From: Streptomyces sp. CB02056
Lineage (GTDB): Bacteria; Actinomycetota; Actinomycetes; Streptomycetales; Streptomycetaceae
Direction: 5' to 3'
Assembly: GCF_001905545.1 (NCBI RefSeq)
Contig: NZ_LIPD01000006.1
Span: 124,001-188,000, forward strand
Length of the DNA stretch: 64,000 nucleotides
Shown here: positions 25,742-32,781 of the stretch, piece after piece
Numbering within the stretch: the first letter of the stretch is position 1
Layout of the letters: each line of letters begins with the position of its first letter
Position numbers and translations under genes: made by a program
Notes under the pieces: model-generated
The model's input: only the letters and a program-made list of their open reading frames with translations
What the model was told of the DNA's origin: nothing
The model's database searches: none

Positions 25742-26305
25742 ATGACGACGAACCTCATCGGCCACAGGCTCGCCTGGGTGCCAGTGCCGGGCGGCGTCTG
25801 CCTGTTCGGCGACCGGAGGAAGCCGGTGAAGGTGGTCGACCTGGAGTGGACGGCGACCCCGGTCACGCCCGCCCAGCTCGGACTCGCTCCGGACCACCGG
25901 CCGCTGGTCGGGGTCGCCCAGGCGCAGGCGGCCCGGATCGCGGCTGACCTGGGCGGCCGGCTGCCGCTGTCGAAGGAGTGGGAGTGGGCGGCCTCCGGGC
26001 CCGAACGCCGCCGGTACCCGTGGGGCGAGGAGGAACCGGCCGAGGGACGGGCGAACCTGCGCAACTCCTGTGGACGGCTCACCCCGGTCAGCTCCCACCC
26101 TCGGGGTCGGACCCCGGCCGGGCTGTGGGACATGGCGGGCAACTGCTGGGAGTGGACGGCCTCGAAGACGATTGGCGACGGCTTCGTGATCCGCGGCGGT
26201 TCCTACAACTCACTGCCGCTGTACGCCCGGTGCACATTCCTCAACGCCGCGCCGGCCGAGCTCGGCTCGCCGGGCATCGGCTTCCGGGTCGTGAGGGCGG
26301 CGTGA
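25742..26305 (+). CDS. SUMF1/FGE-like (C-type-lectin-fold) protein
   Basis: A compact 187-residue protein with the sulfatase-modifying-factor fold: RLPLSKEWEWAA (73-84), RYPWG (91-95), MAGNCWEWT (131-139), RGGSY (151-155) and the terminal GIGFRVVR. True formylglycine-generating enzymes carry two copper-binding cysteines after GGSY; here that stretch is NSLPLYARC, so oxidase activity is unlikely. Relatives include ergothioneine-type EgtB domains and the variable proteins of diversity-generating retroelements. AAGGGGG five bases upstream supports ATG 25742. It directly follows the reverse-transcriptase-like gene and overlaps the next start by four bases. Confidence 0.8.
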   Translation: MTTNLIGHRLAWVPVPGGVCLFGDRRKPVKVVDLEWTATPVTPAQLGLAPDHRPLVGVAQAQAARIAADLGGRLPLSKEWEWAASGPERRRYPWGEEEPAEGRANLRNSCGRLTPVSSHPRGRTPAGLWDMAGNCWEWTASKTIGDGFVIRGGSYNSLPLYARCTFLNAAPAELGSPGIGFRVVRAA

Positions 26306-26745
26306 TCGGCGACCTGGTGATCGCGGGCTGCTCCCGTCGCAAGGCGCTGGAGGCCGGCCTCCTGCCCGCCCTCGAGCGCTACGCAGGAGGCATCGCCCCG
26401 CAACTGCACGCCCGCTTCGCCGATCACCCGCACGCCCGCAGTCGGATCCGCTTCCTGTCCGCGGCCTTCGGCCTGGTGCGTGCGGACGACCTGATCGCCT
26501 CGTACGACCAGCGCCTCGACTCCGACCGGGTCGAGGGGCTGCGCCTGATCGTGAACGGGCAGCTGCGGCGCGACTTCACCGCCAACGGCGTTCCGCAGCG
26601 GGTGCTGCTGGTCCTCGAACCCGACTACCTGGTCCTGCTCGCCGACCTCCTGGCCCTGCCGGAGCGACCGGTCCTGCACTGGATCCCCGACCCCCACGGC
26701 TGGCCCCAGGCCGCCGCCGTGCTCGACGAATGGAGGTGGCCGTGA
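26302..26745 (+). CDS. YaaA/DUF6884-like protein
   Basis: A 147-residue protein. The N-terminal VIAGCSRRK followed by FLSAAFGLVRADDLIASYDQ matches the pattern of DUF6884/YaaA-like domains (Cys-Ser-x-x-Lys, then Leu-Ser-Ala-x-x-Gly-Leu and a Tyr-Asp). Related domains are found beside or fused to deazaguanine transglycosylases and archaeosine enzymes, so it fits a preQ0 locus; that link is remembered rather than searched. GTG 26302 overlaps the SUMF1-like stop, and its own stop overlaps the glycosyltransferase ATG. Confidence 0.55.
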   Translation: MIGDLVIAGCSRRKALEAGLLPALERYAGGIAPQLHARFADHPHARSRIRFLSAAFGLVRADDLIASYDQRLDSDRVEGLRLIVNGQLRRDFTANGVPQRVLLVLEPDYLVLLADLLALPERPVLHWIPDPHGWPQAAAVLDEWRWP

Positions 26746-27782
26746 TGCACATCAGCCTCGCGGACGCGCTCAAGACCCAGGCCAACGCCCACCGGTACTT
26801 CACCACCGGGTTCACCGAGCGCACCGGCCTGAACTGGCACCAGCCCACCCCCGCGCAGGCCGCCGCCGGCCGGACGATGTCGGTCGTGATCCCGGCCCGC
26901 AACACCGCCTACGCCCTGCCGACAGTGCTGAACGCGCTCGGCGCACAGCAGCACGCGGCCGACGTGGAGGTGATCCTCGTGGACGATGCCTCCACGGACG
27001 CGACGTTCGAGATCGCCCGCCAGCACCCCGTGGTCACCACCGCGGTACGCCTGGCCGAGCGACGCGGCTCGGCGGCCGCGCGCAACGCCGGTGCCCTCCT
27101 CGCCCAGGCACCGACCGTCCTGTTCGTCGACGCGGACATGGTGCTGCCCCCGCACGTGTTCGCCGATGTCTCCGTGCGCGCCGAGGCCGACACCGTGCTG
27201 ACCGGGTTCCGGCACAACGTCGCCTATCGTGCGTCGCCCTGCGGTGAGCCGCTGCTGCCCAAGGCGCCCCCGCTCCTCGGTGCTGACCACCGCGTCACCT
27301 GGAAACCCCCGGTGGGCAAGGTCCTGCCGTACTCCGGCCTCACGCTCGCCGACGCGCTGGATGGGCGCCCGCTGGATGCCACCAACGACTTCCAGACCCT
27401 CGGGTACGGCCGGTCCTACTACGACTGGGACCTGCCGCGGATGGTCGTCACCGCGCTGCTGGCCGTACCGCGCGAGCAGCTGGTCGACGTCGGCGGCTTC
27501 GACGAGGAGTTCGGGGCGCTGGGCTGGGGCATGGAGGACACCCACCTCGGCGCGGCCCTGATCGCCTCCGGCTGCCTCGTGGTCCCGCTGCGTCAAGCCG
27601 TGGGCTTCCATCTCGACCCGCCGGACGCCGCCGCCCAGTGGCAGGCCAAGCTCGCCTCCTGGCCCGCGACGCTCGCCCACTACCGCCAGCTGCTGTCCCT
27701 CCCCGCCCCCGCCGACCGCGGCGACGCTTTTGTCGCCGCCGCCGGAAAGCACCTGACCGACGCCGAGGTGATCACCCGATGA
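26745..27782 (+). CDS. GT2-type (GT-A fold) glycosyltransferase
   Basis: A 345-residue glycosyltransferase. It has TMSVVIPARNTAYALPTVLN, the nucleotide-binding VILVDDAS at 77-84, and the metal-binding DAD at 129-131. The C-terminal WGMEDTHLGAALI resembles the catalytic acidic motif of galactosyltransferase-like enzymes. No membrane segment is visible, so it is a soluble sugar transferase using a nucleotide sugar. GGAGGT seven bases upstream selects ATG 26745 over an in-frame ATG at 26730. It may glycosylate a preQ0-derived nucleoside or a linked sugar. Confidence 0.88.
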   Translation: MHISLADALKTQANAHRYFTTGFTERTGLNWHQPTPAQAAAGRTMSVVIPARNTAYALPTVLNALGAQQHAADVEVILVDDASTDATFEIARQHPVVTTAVRLAERRGSAAARNAGALLAQAPTVLFVDADMVLPPHVFADVSVRAEADTVLTGFRHNVAYRASPCGEPLLPKAPPLLGADHRVTWKPPVGKVLPYSGLTLADALDGRPLDATNDFQTLGYGRSYYDWDLPRMVVTALLAVPREQLVDVGGFDEEFGALGWGMEDTHLGAALIASGCLVVPLRQAVGFHLDPPDAAAQWQAKLASWPATLAHYRQLLSLPAPADRGDAFVAAAGKHLTDAEVITR

Positions 27783-28726
27783 TCCGCGCCTTCGCTGCCG
27801 CCACGTTCGACGGCACCACCGTCGTGCACGACCCCGCGGTGGGCACTAACCACCTGCCGCCCCAGCCCCTGCCCGCCGGCTGCGTCGCCTTGGACGACCA
27901 GCAGGTGGCCGCCTGGCCCGAGGCGGATCCCTCGACGCTCGCGCTCGAATACCCGCTGAGCATGTGCTGGTCCCCGATCGTGCGCTGCAACCTGGACTGC
28001 CCGCAGTGCCTCGACGACAAGAGCGTGCGCGAGTCCACCACGGCGGAGCGGCGCGTCCTCGCCGGCCACATCGCCGCCTCGGGGGTGCTGGGCGTGGACA
28101 TCTCGGGCGGCGAGCCGCTGCTGCTGCGCGACCTGCCCGAGCTCGCCCGCGCGGTCCGCCGCCAGGGCACCAGCGTGGTCAGCTGCACCACCAACGGCTG
28201 GCACCTCACCCGCCGTGCCGAGGAACTCGCCGACTCCCTCGACGCGATCCGGGTCTCCCTCGACGGCGCCACCGAGGCCACCCACGACCGCTGGCGCGGC
28301 CAGGACAGCTACCGGCGCGCCGTCGCGGGCATCCGCGCCGCCGTCGACGAAGGCCTGTTCGTGCAGCTCCAGATGGTCCTCATGCAGTCCAACCAGCACG
28401 AGGCCCAGGAACTGCTGGACCGCGCCGCCCAACTCGGTGCCGGCGGGGTGACGTTCCTCCAGATGCTCCCCATCGGCGACGGCGCCGCCCTCGCGGCCGA
28501 GCAGATGCTCACCGACGAGCAGGCCCAGGACATCGTCGGCCCGCTCGCCATCCCCGACGGCGTCCGCATCCGGCTGCGTACCCGCACGAGCGCGCACGGC
28601 TTCACCGTCCTGCGCGCCGACGGCTACGCCTGGCGCAACACCCACGGCGCCACCGGCATCTCCGCGTCCGTCCCCGTCACCAGCCCGGCCGACCTGCGCC
28701 TGCCCACGTCCGGGAGCACCTCGTGA
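27779..28726 (+). CDS. Radical SAM protein
   Basis: A 315-residue radical SAM enzyme. CNLDCPQC supplies C70, C74 and C77 for the [4Fe-4S] cluster; DISGGEPLLLRDL is the SAM motif and SCTTNGWHL the next strand. It belongs to the MoaA/PqqE-like branch, but the C-terminus lacks the multiple cysteines of a SPASM domain. The first ~60 residues form a non-conserved N-terminal extension. ATG 27779 overlaps the GT2 stop. It could rearrange or cross-link a sugar, a deazaguanine or a peptide; context favours a nucleoside substrate. Confidence 0.88.
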   Translation: MIRAFAAATFDGTTVVHDPAVGTNHLPPQPLPAGCVALDDQQVAAWPEADPSTLALEYPLSMCWSPIVRCNLDCPQCLDDKSVRESTTAERRVLAGHIAASGVLGVDISGGEPLLLRDLPELARAVRRQGTSVVSCTTNGWHLTRRAEELADSLDAIRVSLDGATEATHDRWRGQDSYRRAVAGIRAAVDEGLFVQLQMVLMQSNQHEAQELLDRAAQLGAGGVTFLQMLPIGDGAALAAEQMLTDEQAQDIVGPLAIPDGVRIRLRTRTSAHGFTVLRADGYAWRNTHGATGISASVPVTSPADLRLPTSGSTS

Positions 28727-29280
28727 CCAACTCCTCGCGCACCGGCAGGCGGGTCTTCGCACAGCGCGTCCCGTACGCGCCGACTCACTACCAGTGCTTC
28801 GACGCGGCCCGCCTGATCGCCGAGTCCGTCGTCGGGATCGACCCGGACGTGACCTGCGTGATCGGCGTCGCCTCCGGCGGGATCAAACCGGCCCGCCTCA
28901 TGGCCGACTACCTCAAAGTGCCCTTCCACACCGTCGCCGCCAGGCACAACAAGAGCGACGCCCCGTTCCAGCAGGCCACCGGCGACGTCGAGGTCCAGCT
29001 CGCCGACTCCCTGCCCGGGCGCCTGTCCGGGACAGTGCTCCTCGTGGACGACATCGCCGGCACCGGAGCGACGTTCACCGCCGTGACCGATGCGCTGAAA
29101 GACCGGCTCGACTACTCCGCCGAGATCATGACGGCGGCACTCTTCCGCAACCGCGGGTGCGCGCAGACCCCCGACCGGTGGGCCTGGGGCGTCGACGACT
29201 GGGTCGTCTTCCCCTGGGAGAGGCCGCACAGCGGCCAGACCCAGCCCGTCCCCGCCCTGAAGTGGGTGAGCGCCCGGTGA
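28723..29280 (+). CDS. Type I phosphoribosyltransferase
   Basis: A 185-residue PRTase. The PRPP-binding loop VLLVDDIAGTGATF is at 105-118, and an upstream GVASGGIKPARLMADYL forms the PPi loop region. In toyocamycin-type pathways a PRTase joins preQ0 to ribose 5-phosphate; that is the simplest role here, although purine salvage is also possible. GTG 28723 overlaps the radical SAM stop (GTGA), and the stop overlaps the next glycosyltransferase GTG in the same way. Confidence 0.85.
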   Translation: MTNSSRTGRRVFAQRVPYAPTHYQCFDAARLIAESVVGIDPDVTCVIGVASGGIKPARLMADYLKVPFHTVAARHNKSDAPFQQATGDVEVQLADSLPGRLSGTVLLVDDIAGTGATFTAVTDALKDRLDYSAEIMTAALFRNRGCAQTPDRWAWGVDDWVVFPWERPHSGQTQPVPALKWVSAR

Positions 29281-30410
29281 TCACCCGCCCCTCCTCCCGC
29301 GGCGTTCTGCTGGTCCTCGTCTCCTGGACCCCGGACGCCCCGGCCGGCATCGAACGCGCGACGGCCGCACTGGCCCTCGGGCTCGCCCGCAACGGCCACC
29401 GGCCCGTCATCGCCACCGCCGCACCCCAGCCCGAAGGCCCCGGCCTCCCCGGCGTCATCATCGCCCGATTGCGCCTCGACGACGTGCAGTTCCCGTGCGA
29501 CGACGACGTGCTGCGCCGCGCCGTCACCTACCAGGACACCAGGCTGACCCGCCAGATCCGGGACCTGATCACCGAACACCGCATCGACACCGTCCTGTTC
29601 ACCGACGCGCTGTGGGGCCTCGGCCGCCTGCGCGGCGATATCCCCGGCCACGTCCGCCGGGCCCTCGCCGCCCACGTCAAACCGCACAGCCTCGACGCCG
29701 GGCCCGCGCTCGCCCGCGCCACCCGCGTCCTGGTGCCCTCCGCCGTCGTACGCGACGAGCTGGCCGGCTGGGGCCCGTGCAACCTCCGCGTCGTTCCCAA
29801 CGCACTCATGCCCAACCCCACCGTGGCCCCACCAGCACCGGAGCTCCGCGAGCAACTGCGCCGCAGCGGCCCGGTACGCGTCCTCGCACGGCTCGGGCCG
29901 GAGAAGGGCGTACTCGACCTACTGGAGGCCACCTCCGACTGGGACCGGCCCCTCGAGGTAGCCCTCGCCGAAGCGGGGTTCGAGGACAGTACGGGATCCC
30001 AGTCGGAACTCCTCGACGCCTGCAGGAAAGCAGCCGCCCGAACCCCGAACGTCCGTCTGCGCGGGGCGCTGGCCTGGGACGAGGTGATTCCCTGGCTCTC
30101 CGGCGCGGCGGTGGTCATCGTTCCCAGCCACAAGGAGACCTTCGGCCTGGTCGCACTGGAGGCAATGAGCGTCGGTACCCCAGTCGTCGCCTACCGGGTC
30201 GGCAACCTGCCCGCCCTGATCAGCCCAACCGGCAACGGCGACCACCTCCTCGTCGACCACGACGACGGCCCGACCGCTCTCCAGAAGGCGGCACAAACCC
30301 TGCTGGAAGATGACATACTGTACGCCGCGACTACACAGACCGTGTATCGGAGAGCGGCCGAGTTCGAGCCGCGCCGAATCGCTGACTTCTTCCTGGAGGC
30401 GGTGTCGTGA
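29277..30410 (+). CDS. GT4-type (GT-B fold) glycosyltransferase
   Basis: A 377-residue retaining glycosyltransferase. The N-terminal domain has a glycine-poor VLLVLVSWTPDAPAGIERAT; the C-terminal domain shows the GT4 signature SHKETFGLVALEAMSVGTPVV, whose EX7E glutamates bind the nucleotide sugar. RVLARLGPEKGVLDLLEA is the inter-domain strand. It should add a hexose or N-acetylhexosamine. GTG 29277 is coupled to the PRTase stop. With the downstream PIG-L deacetylase, transfer of GlcNAc followed by deacetylation is plausible, as in mycothiol synthesis. Confidence 0.88.
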   Translation: MITRPSSRGVLLVLVSWTPDAPAGIERATAALALGLARNGHRPVIATAAPQPEGPGLPGVIIARLRLDDVQFPCDDDVLRRAVTYQDTRLTRQIRDLITEHRIDTVLFTDALWGLGRLRGDIPGHVRRALAAHVKPHSLDAGPALARATRVLVPSAVVRDELAGWGPCNLRVVPNALMPNPTVAPPAPELREQLRRSGPVRVLARLGPEKGVLDLLEATSDWDRPLEVALAEAGFEDSTGSQSELLDACRKAAARTPNVRLRGALAWDEVIPWLSGAAVVIVPSHKETFGLVALEAMSVGTPVVAYRVGNLPALISPTGNGDHLLVDHDDGPTALQKAAQTLLEDDILYAATTQTVYRRAAEFEPRRIADFFLEAVS

Positions 30411-31273
30411 TGCCCGAAACCCCTGTAACCCCTGCGCCGTTGCTGCTCGTCGACGGGTTCAACCTTCTGTGGGCCGGCACCTTCGGCTTCCCCGCCCCGA
30501 TCTTCTCCCGCGACAAGACCCGCGAACTGACCGGCCTGTTCGCCTTCTTCGCCCTGCTGCGCGCCACGGTCCGCGACGACCTCGACGTCGCGCAGCCCGA
30601 GGTCCTGGTCGTCTTCGACGGCGAGCACGGTACGTCCGAGCGCGTCGCCGCCGACCAGGAGTACAAGGCGAACCGGGAGGCGACACCGGAGGCGCTCAAG
30701 CCGCTGCAGTTCCTCGCCCCGGTGAAGGACGGCCTGGACGCGTACGGGATCCGGTGGGTCGAGATCGAGAACGCCGAAGCCGACGACGTGATCGCCACCC
30801 TCGCCACCCGGGCCGCCGCCTCCCGGCCGGTCCTGGTGATGTCGCGGGACATGGACTTCTACCAGCTCCTCGACGACCGCGTGCGCATCCTCAACCGCTC
30901 GCGGAAGTCCTCCCGGCGGATCATCACCACCGACGAGGTCATCGCCCGGTATGGCGTCAGTCCCGCCCAGTGGCCGGCCTTCCGCGCCCTGACCGGCGAC
31001 AAGTCCGACAACATCCCCGGTGTCCGCGGCGTCGGGCCGAAGATCGCCGCCACCCTGCTGCGCGACGGCATGCGGCTGCACGACCTGCCCGGTTCCGGCC
31101 GGCTGACCGGCGCCAAGGGCACGGCGATCACCACCGCCTGGGCCGACGTGCTGCGCTGGGAGGCGATGATCACGGTGCGTCGCGACCTGGACGTGCCCGT
31201 CACCGTCCGCGGTAAGGCCAGCCCCCAGCTGCCGAAGCCCGCCGACGTCGTCGAGAAACTGGGGCTGTGGTGA
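30407..31273 (+). CDS. FEN/Pol I-type 5'-3' exonuclease-like protein
   Basis: A 288-residue protein matching the 5' nuclease domain of DNA polymerase I and phage T5 FEN. It shows LLLVDGFNLLW, DQEYKANREATP, the acidic metal residues ENAEADDVIATLA and MSRDMDFYQLL, and the helix-three-turn-helix GDKSDNIPGVRGVGPKIAATLL. Catalytic acids appear intact. It is a stand-alone flap nuclease without a polymerase domain. GTG 30407 or ATG 30410 are both possible; GGAGG at 30395 favours either. Such a nuclease is unexpected in a metabolite operon and hints at a nucleic-acid substrate. Confidence 0.9.
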   Translation: MMPETPVTPAPLLLVDGFNLLWAGTFGFPAPIFSRDKTRELTGLFAFFALLRATVRDDLDVAQPEVLVVFDGEHGTSERVAADQEYKANREATPEALKPLQFLAPVKDGLDAYGIRWVEIENAEADDVIATLATRAAASRPVLVMSRDMDFYQLLDDRVRILNRSRKSSRRIITTDEVIARYGVSPAQWPAFRALTGDKSDNIPGVRGVGPKIAATLLRDGMRLHDLPGSGRLTGAKGTAITTAWADVLRWEAMITVRRDLDVPVTVRGKASPQLPKPADVVEKLGLW

Positions 31274-31887
31274 CCGGTGCCGTGCCCGGCTCGGTCCTGG
31301 CCGCCTTCGCCCACCCCGACGACGCCGAACTTTGGGCCGGCGCCACCCTCGCCGTCCACACCCGGTGCGCCGCCGTCACCATCGTCGTCCCGCACCGCGA
31401 CAAAGTCCGCGACGCCGAGGCCCGCAAGAGCGCCGCCGTCCTCGGGGCCGAACTGCGCCAAGTGCCCCGGCTCGACCACGCCACCATGCAGCAAGTGCTG
31501 CTGGAGGCAGAGCCGGACGTCGTCATCACCCACCCGCTCCACGACGTCCACCCTGAGCACCGGGCCGTCGCCGCCGCCGTGCTCGCGGCCGTGCCCGAGC
31601 CTCGGATCGCCACCGGCCGACCGAGCCGCTTCTACACCTGCGACACCTACAACTCGCTCACTCTCGACGGCCCCGTGCGCGCCGACGTGATCGTGGACGC
31701 CACCGCGACCTTCGACACCAAGATGGCCGCGCTGCGCGAGCACGTGAGCCAGCCGATCGAGCAGCACTTCGGGCCCATGGCCGAGAACCTCGGCCGGCTC
31801 TGGGGCGCCCGCATCGGAACCCAGTACGCCGAGGCGTTCACCGCTGTACCGATCCTCGGCTGTCTGCCGAGCGCCGCCCACCTCTGA
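31267..31887 (+). CDS. PIG-L/LmbE-family deacetylase
   Basis: A 206-residue zinc deacetylase. HPDDAE (16-21) and HPLHDVHPEH (near 92-101) hold the metal and catalytic residues. Members remove the N-acetyl group from GlcNAc in mycothiol, GPI anchors and aminoglycosides. Start is GTG 31267 or 31270, overlapping the exonuclease stop. Its presence together with two glycosyltransferases predicts an amino sugar in the product. Confidence 0.9.
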   Translation: MVTGAVPGSVLAAFAHPDDAELWAGATLAVHTRCAAVTIVVPHRDKVRDAEARKSAAVLGAELRQVPRLDHATMQQVLLEAEPDVVITHPLHDVHPEHRAVAAAVLAAVPEPRIATGRPSRFYTCDTYNSLTLDGPVRADVIVDATATFDTKMAALREHVSQPIEQHFGPMAENLGRLWGARIGTQYAEAFTAVPILGCLPSAAHL

Positions 31888-31938
31888 CACGCCGCACTTC
31901 GCGGCCCACCTACCGTCAACTCACCCCAAGGGATGACC

Positions 31939-32535
31939 ATGACGTCCATACCCGTGCAAGCCCAGCGCCGCCGCCCGGTCGACCGCCCGCGCGTCGAAGA
32001 GCTGACCCGCGAGTTGCTGCTTGCCCTCGGCGAAGACCCCGACCGTGACGGTCTCAAGGACACGCCCCGCCGGTTCGCCGACTGGTGGGGCGAGTTCCTC
32101 GACCACGACCCCGGCAGGCTCGACACCAGCTTCGCCCAGGAGGGCCGGTTCGGCGACTTCGTCCTGCTAACCGGCATCGAGGCGTGGAGCGTCTGCGAGC
32201 ACCATCTGCTCCCCTTCCGCCTCGACGTCTCCATCGCCTACGTGCCGGCCACCGCCGTCCTCGGCCTGTCCAAACTGGTGCGGCACCTGGAGGCCCACAC
32301 CCACGCCCTCCAGCTCCAGGAACGCATCACCCGCGACGTCGCCCACGATCTCGCCAAGGCCGCCGCCACCGACGACGTCGCCGTCTTCACCACCGGCGAG
32401 CACCTGTGCATGAGCATGCGCGGCGTCAAGGCCACCTCGGTACGCACCACCACCATATGCCGGCTCGGCCGCACCGAAAGCGACCCCAACCTCGCTGCCC
32501 GCATCGAACGCCTCGCGCTGCCCGTCCGCCTGTAG
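31939..32535 (+). CDS. folE: GTP cyclohydrolase I FolE
   Basis: A 198-residue type I GTP cyclohydrolase. Zinc ligands C86, H89 and C157 are visible (SVCEHHLLPF; HLCMSMRGVK). The family helix RPRVEELTRELLLALGEDP starts near residue 17. It converts GTP to dihydroneopterin triphosphate, the first step of both folate and preQ0 synthesis. An AAGGGA site fits ATG 31939 better than the in-frame ATG at 31933. It is the last gene of the run, 51 bases after the deacetylase gene. A second, housekeeping FolE would be expected elsewhere in the genome. Confidence 0.95.
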   Translation: MTSIPVQAQRRRPVDRPRVEELTRELLLALGEDPDRDGLKDTPRRFADWWGEFLDHDPGRLDTSFAQEGRFGDFVLLTGIEAWSVCEHHLLPFRLDVSIAYVPATAVLGLSKLVRHLEAHTHALQLQERITRDVAHDLAKAAATDDVAVFTTGEHLCMSMRGVKATSVRTTTICRLGRTESDPNLAARIERLALPVRL

Positions 32536-32751
32536 CCGCCTCCCCCCTCGACGCATCAGGAACCCCGAACGTCGCAGGCTGCCCGAGGCTGCCGCCAGCT
32601 GGTAATCCGCCAGCAAGGACCAGTACCGGAACATCGCCAGCAGCCGGGATGTATAACGCCTGCACGCCCGACTACTCGCGCTGCCGCAGCAGTGACCGAC
32701 ACCCACCTCCCCGCGCCCCACCACGGCCACGTTCCGCTTCCCAGCCCGCGG

Positions 32752-32780
32752 CCCAGCCGGGGCGGGCCGGGACGGCTGGG
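32752..32780 (-). terminator. Hairpin just past the MBL-rhodanese gene
   Basis: CCCAGCCG (32752-32759) pairs with CGGCTGGG (32773-32780), leaving a GC-rich 13-base loop. It starts two bases beyond the minus-strand stop at 32782 and lies opposite the end of the preQ0 operon. Confidence 0.4.
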
Positions 32781-32781
32781 G

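Noticed and set aside
24777..26305. Classical diversity-generating retroelement
   Set aside because: The RT has motif PGTALAPLL rather than the DGR IGxxxSQ pattern, and no template repeat was found by eye. Only the gene order resembles a DGR.
22963..32535. Toyocamycin/sangivamycin cluster
   Set aside because: preQ0 genes and a PRTase are present, but the GMP-reductase-like, adenylosuccinate-type and nitrile hydratase genes of those clusters are absent, and several genes here have no counterpart there.
22963..32535. Dpd DNA-deazaguanine modification system
   Set aside because: No DpdA (Tgt-like) protein or Dpd helicase/ATPase set was found; only the preQ0 enzymes are shared.
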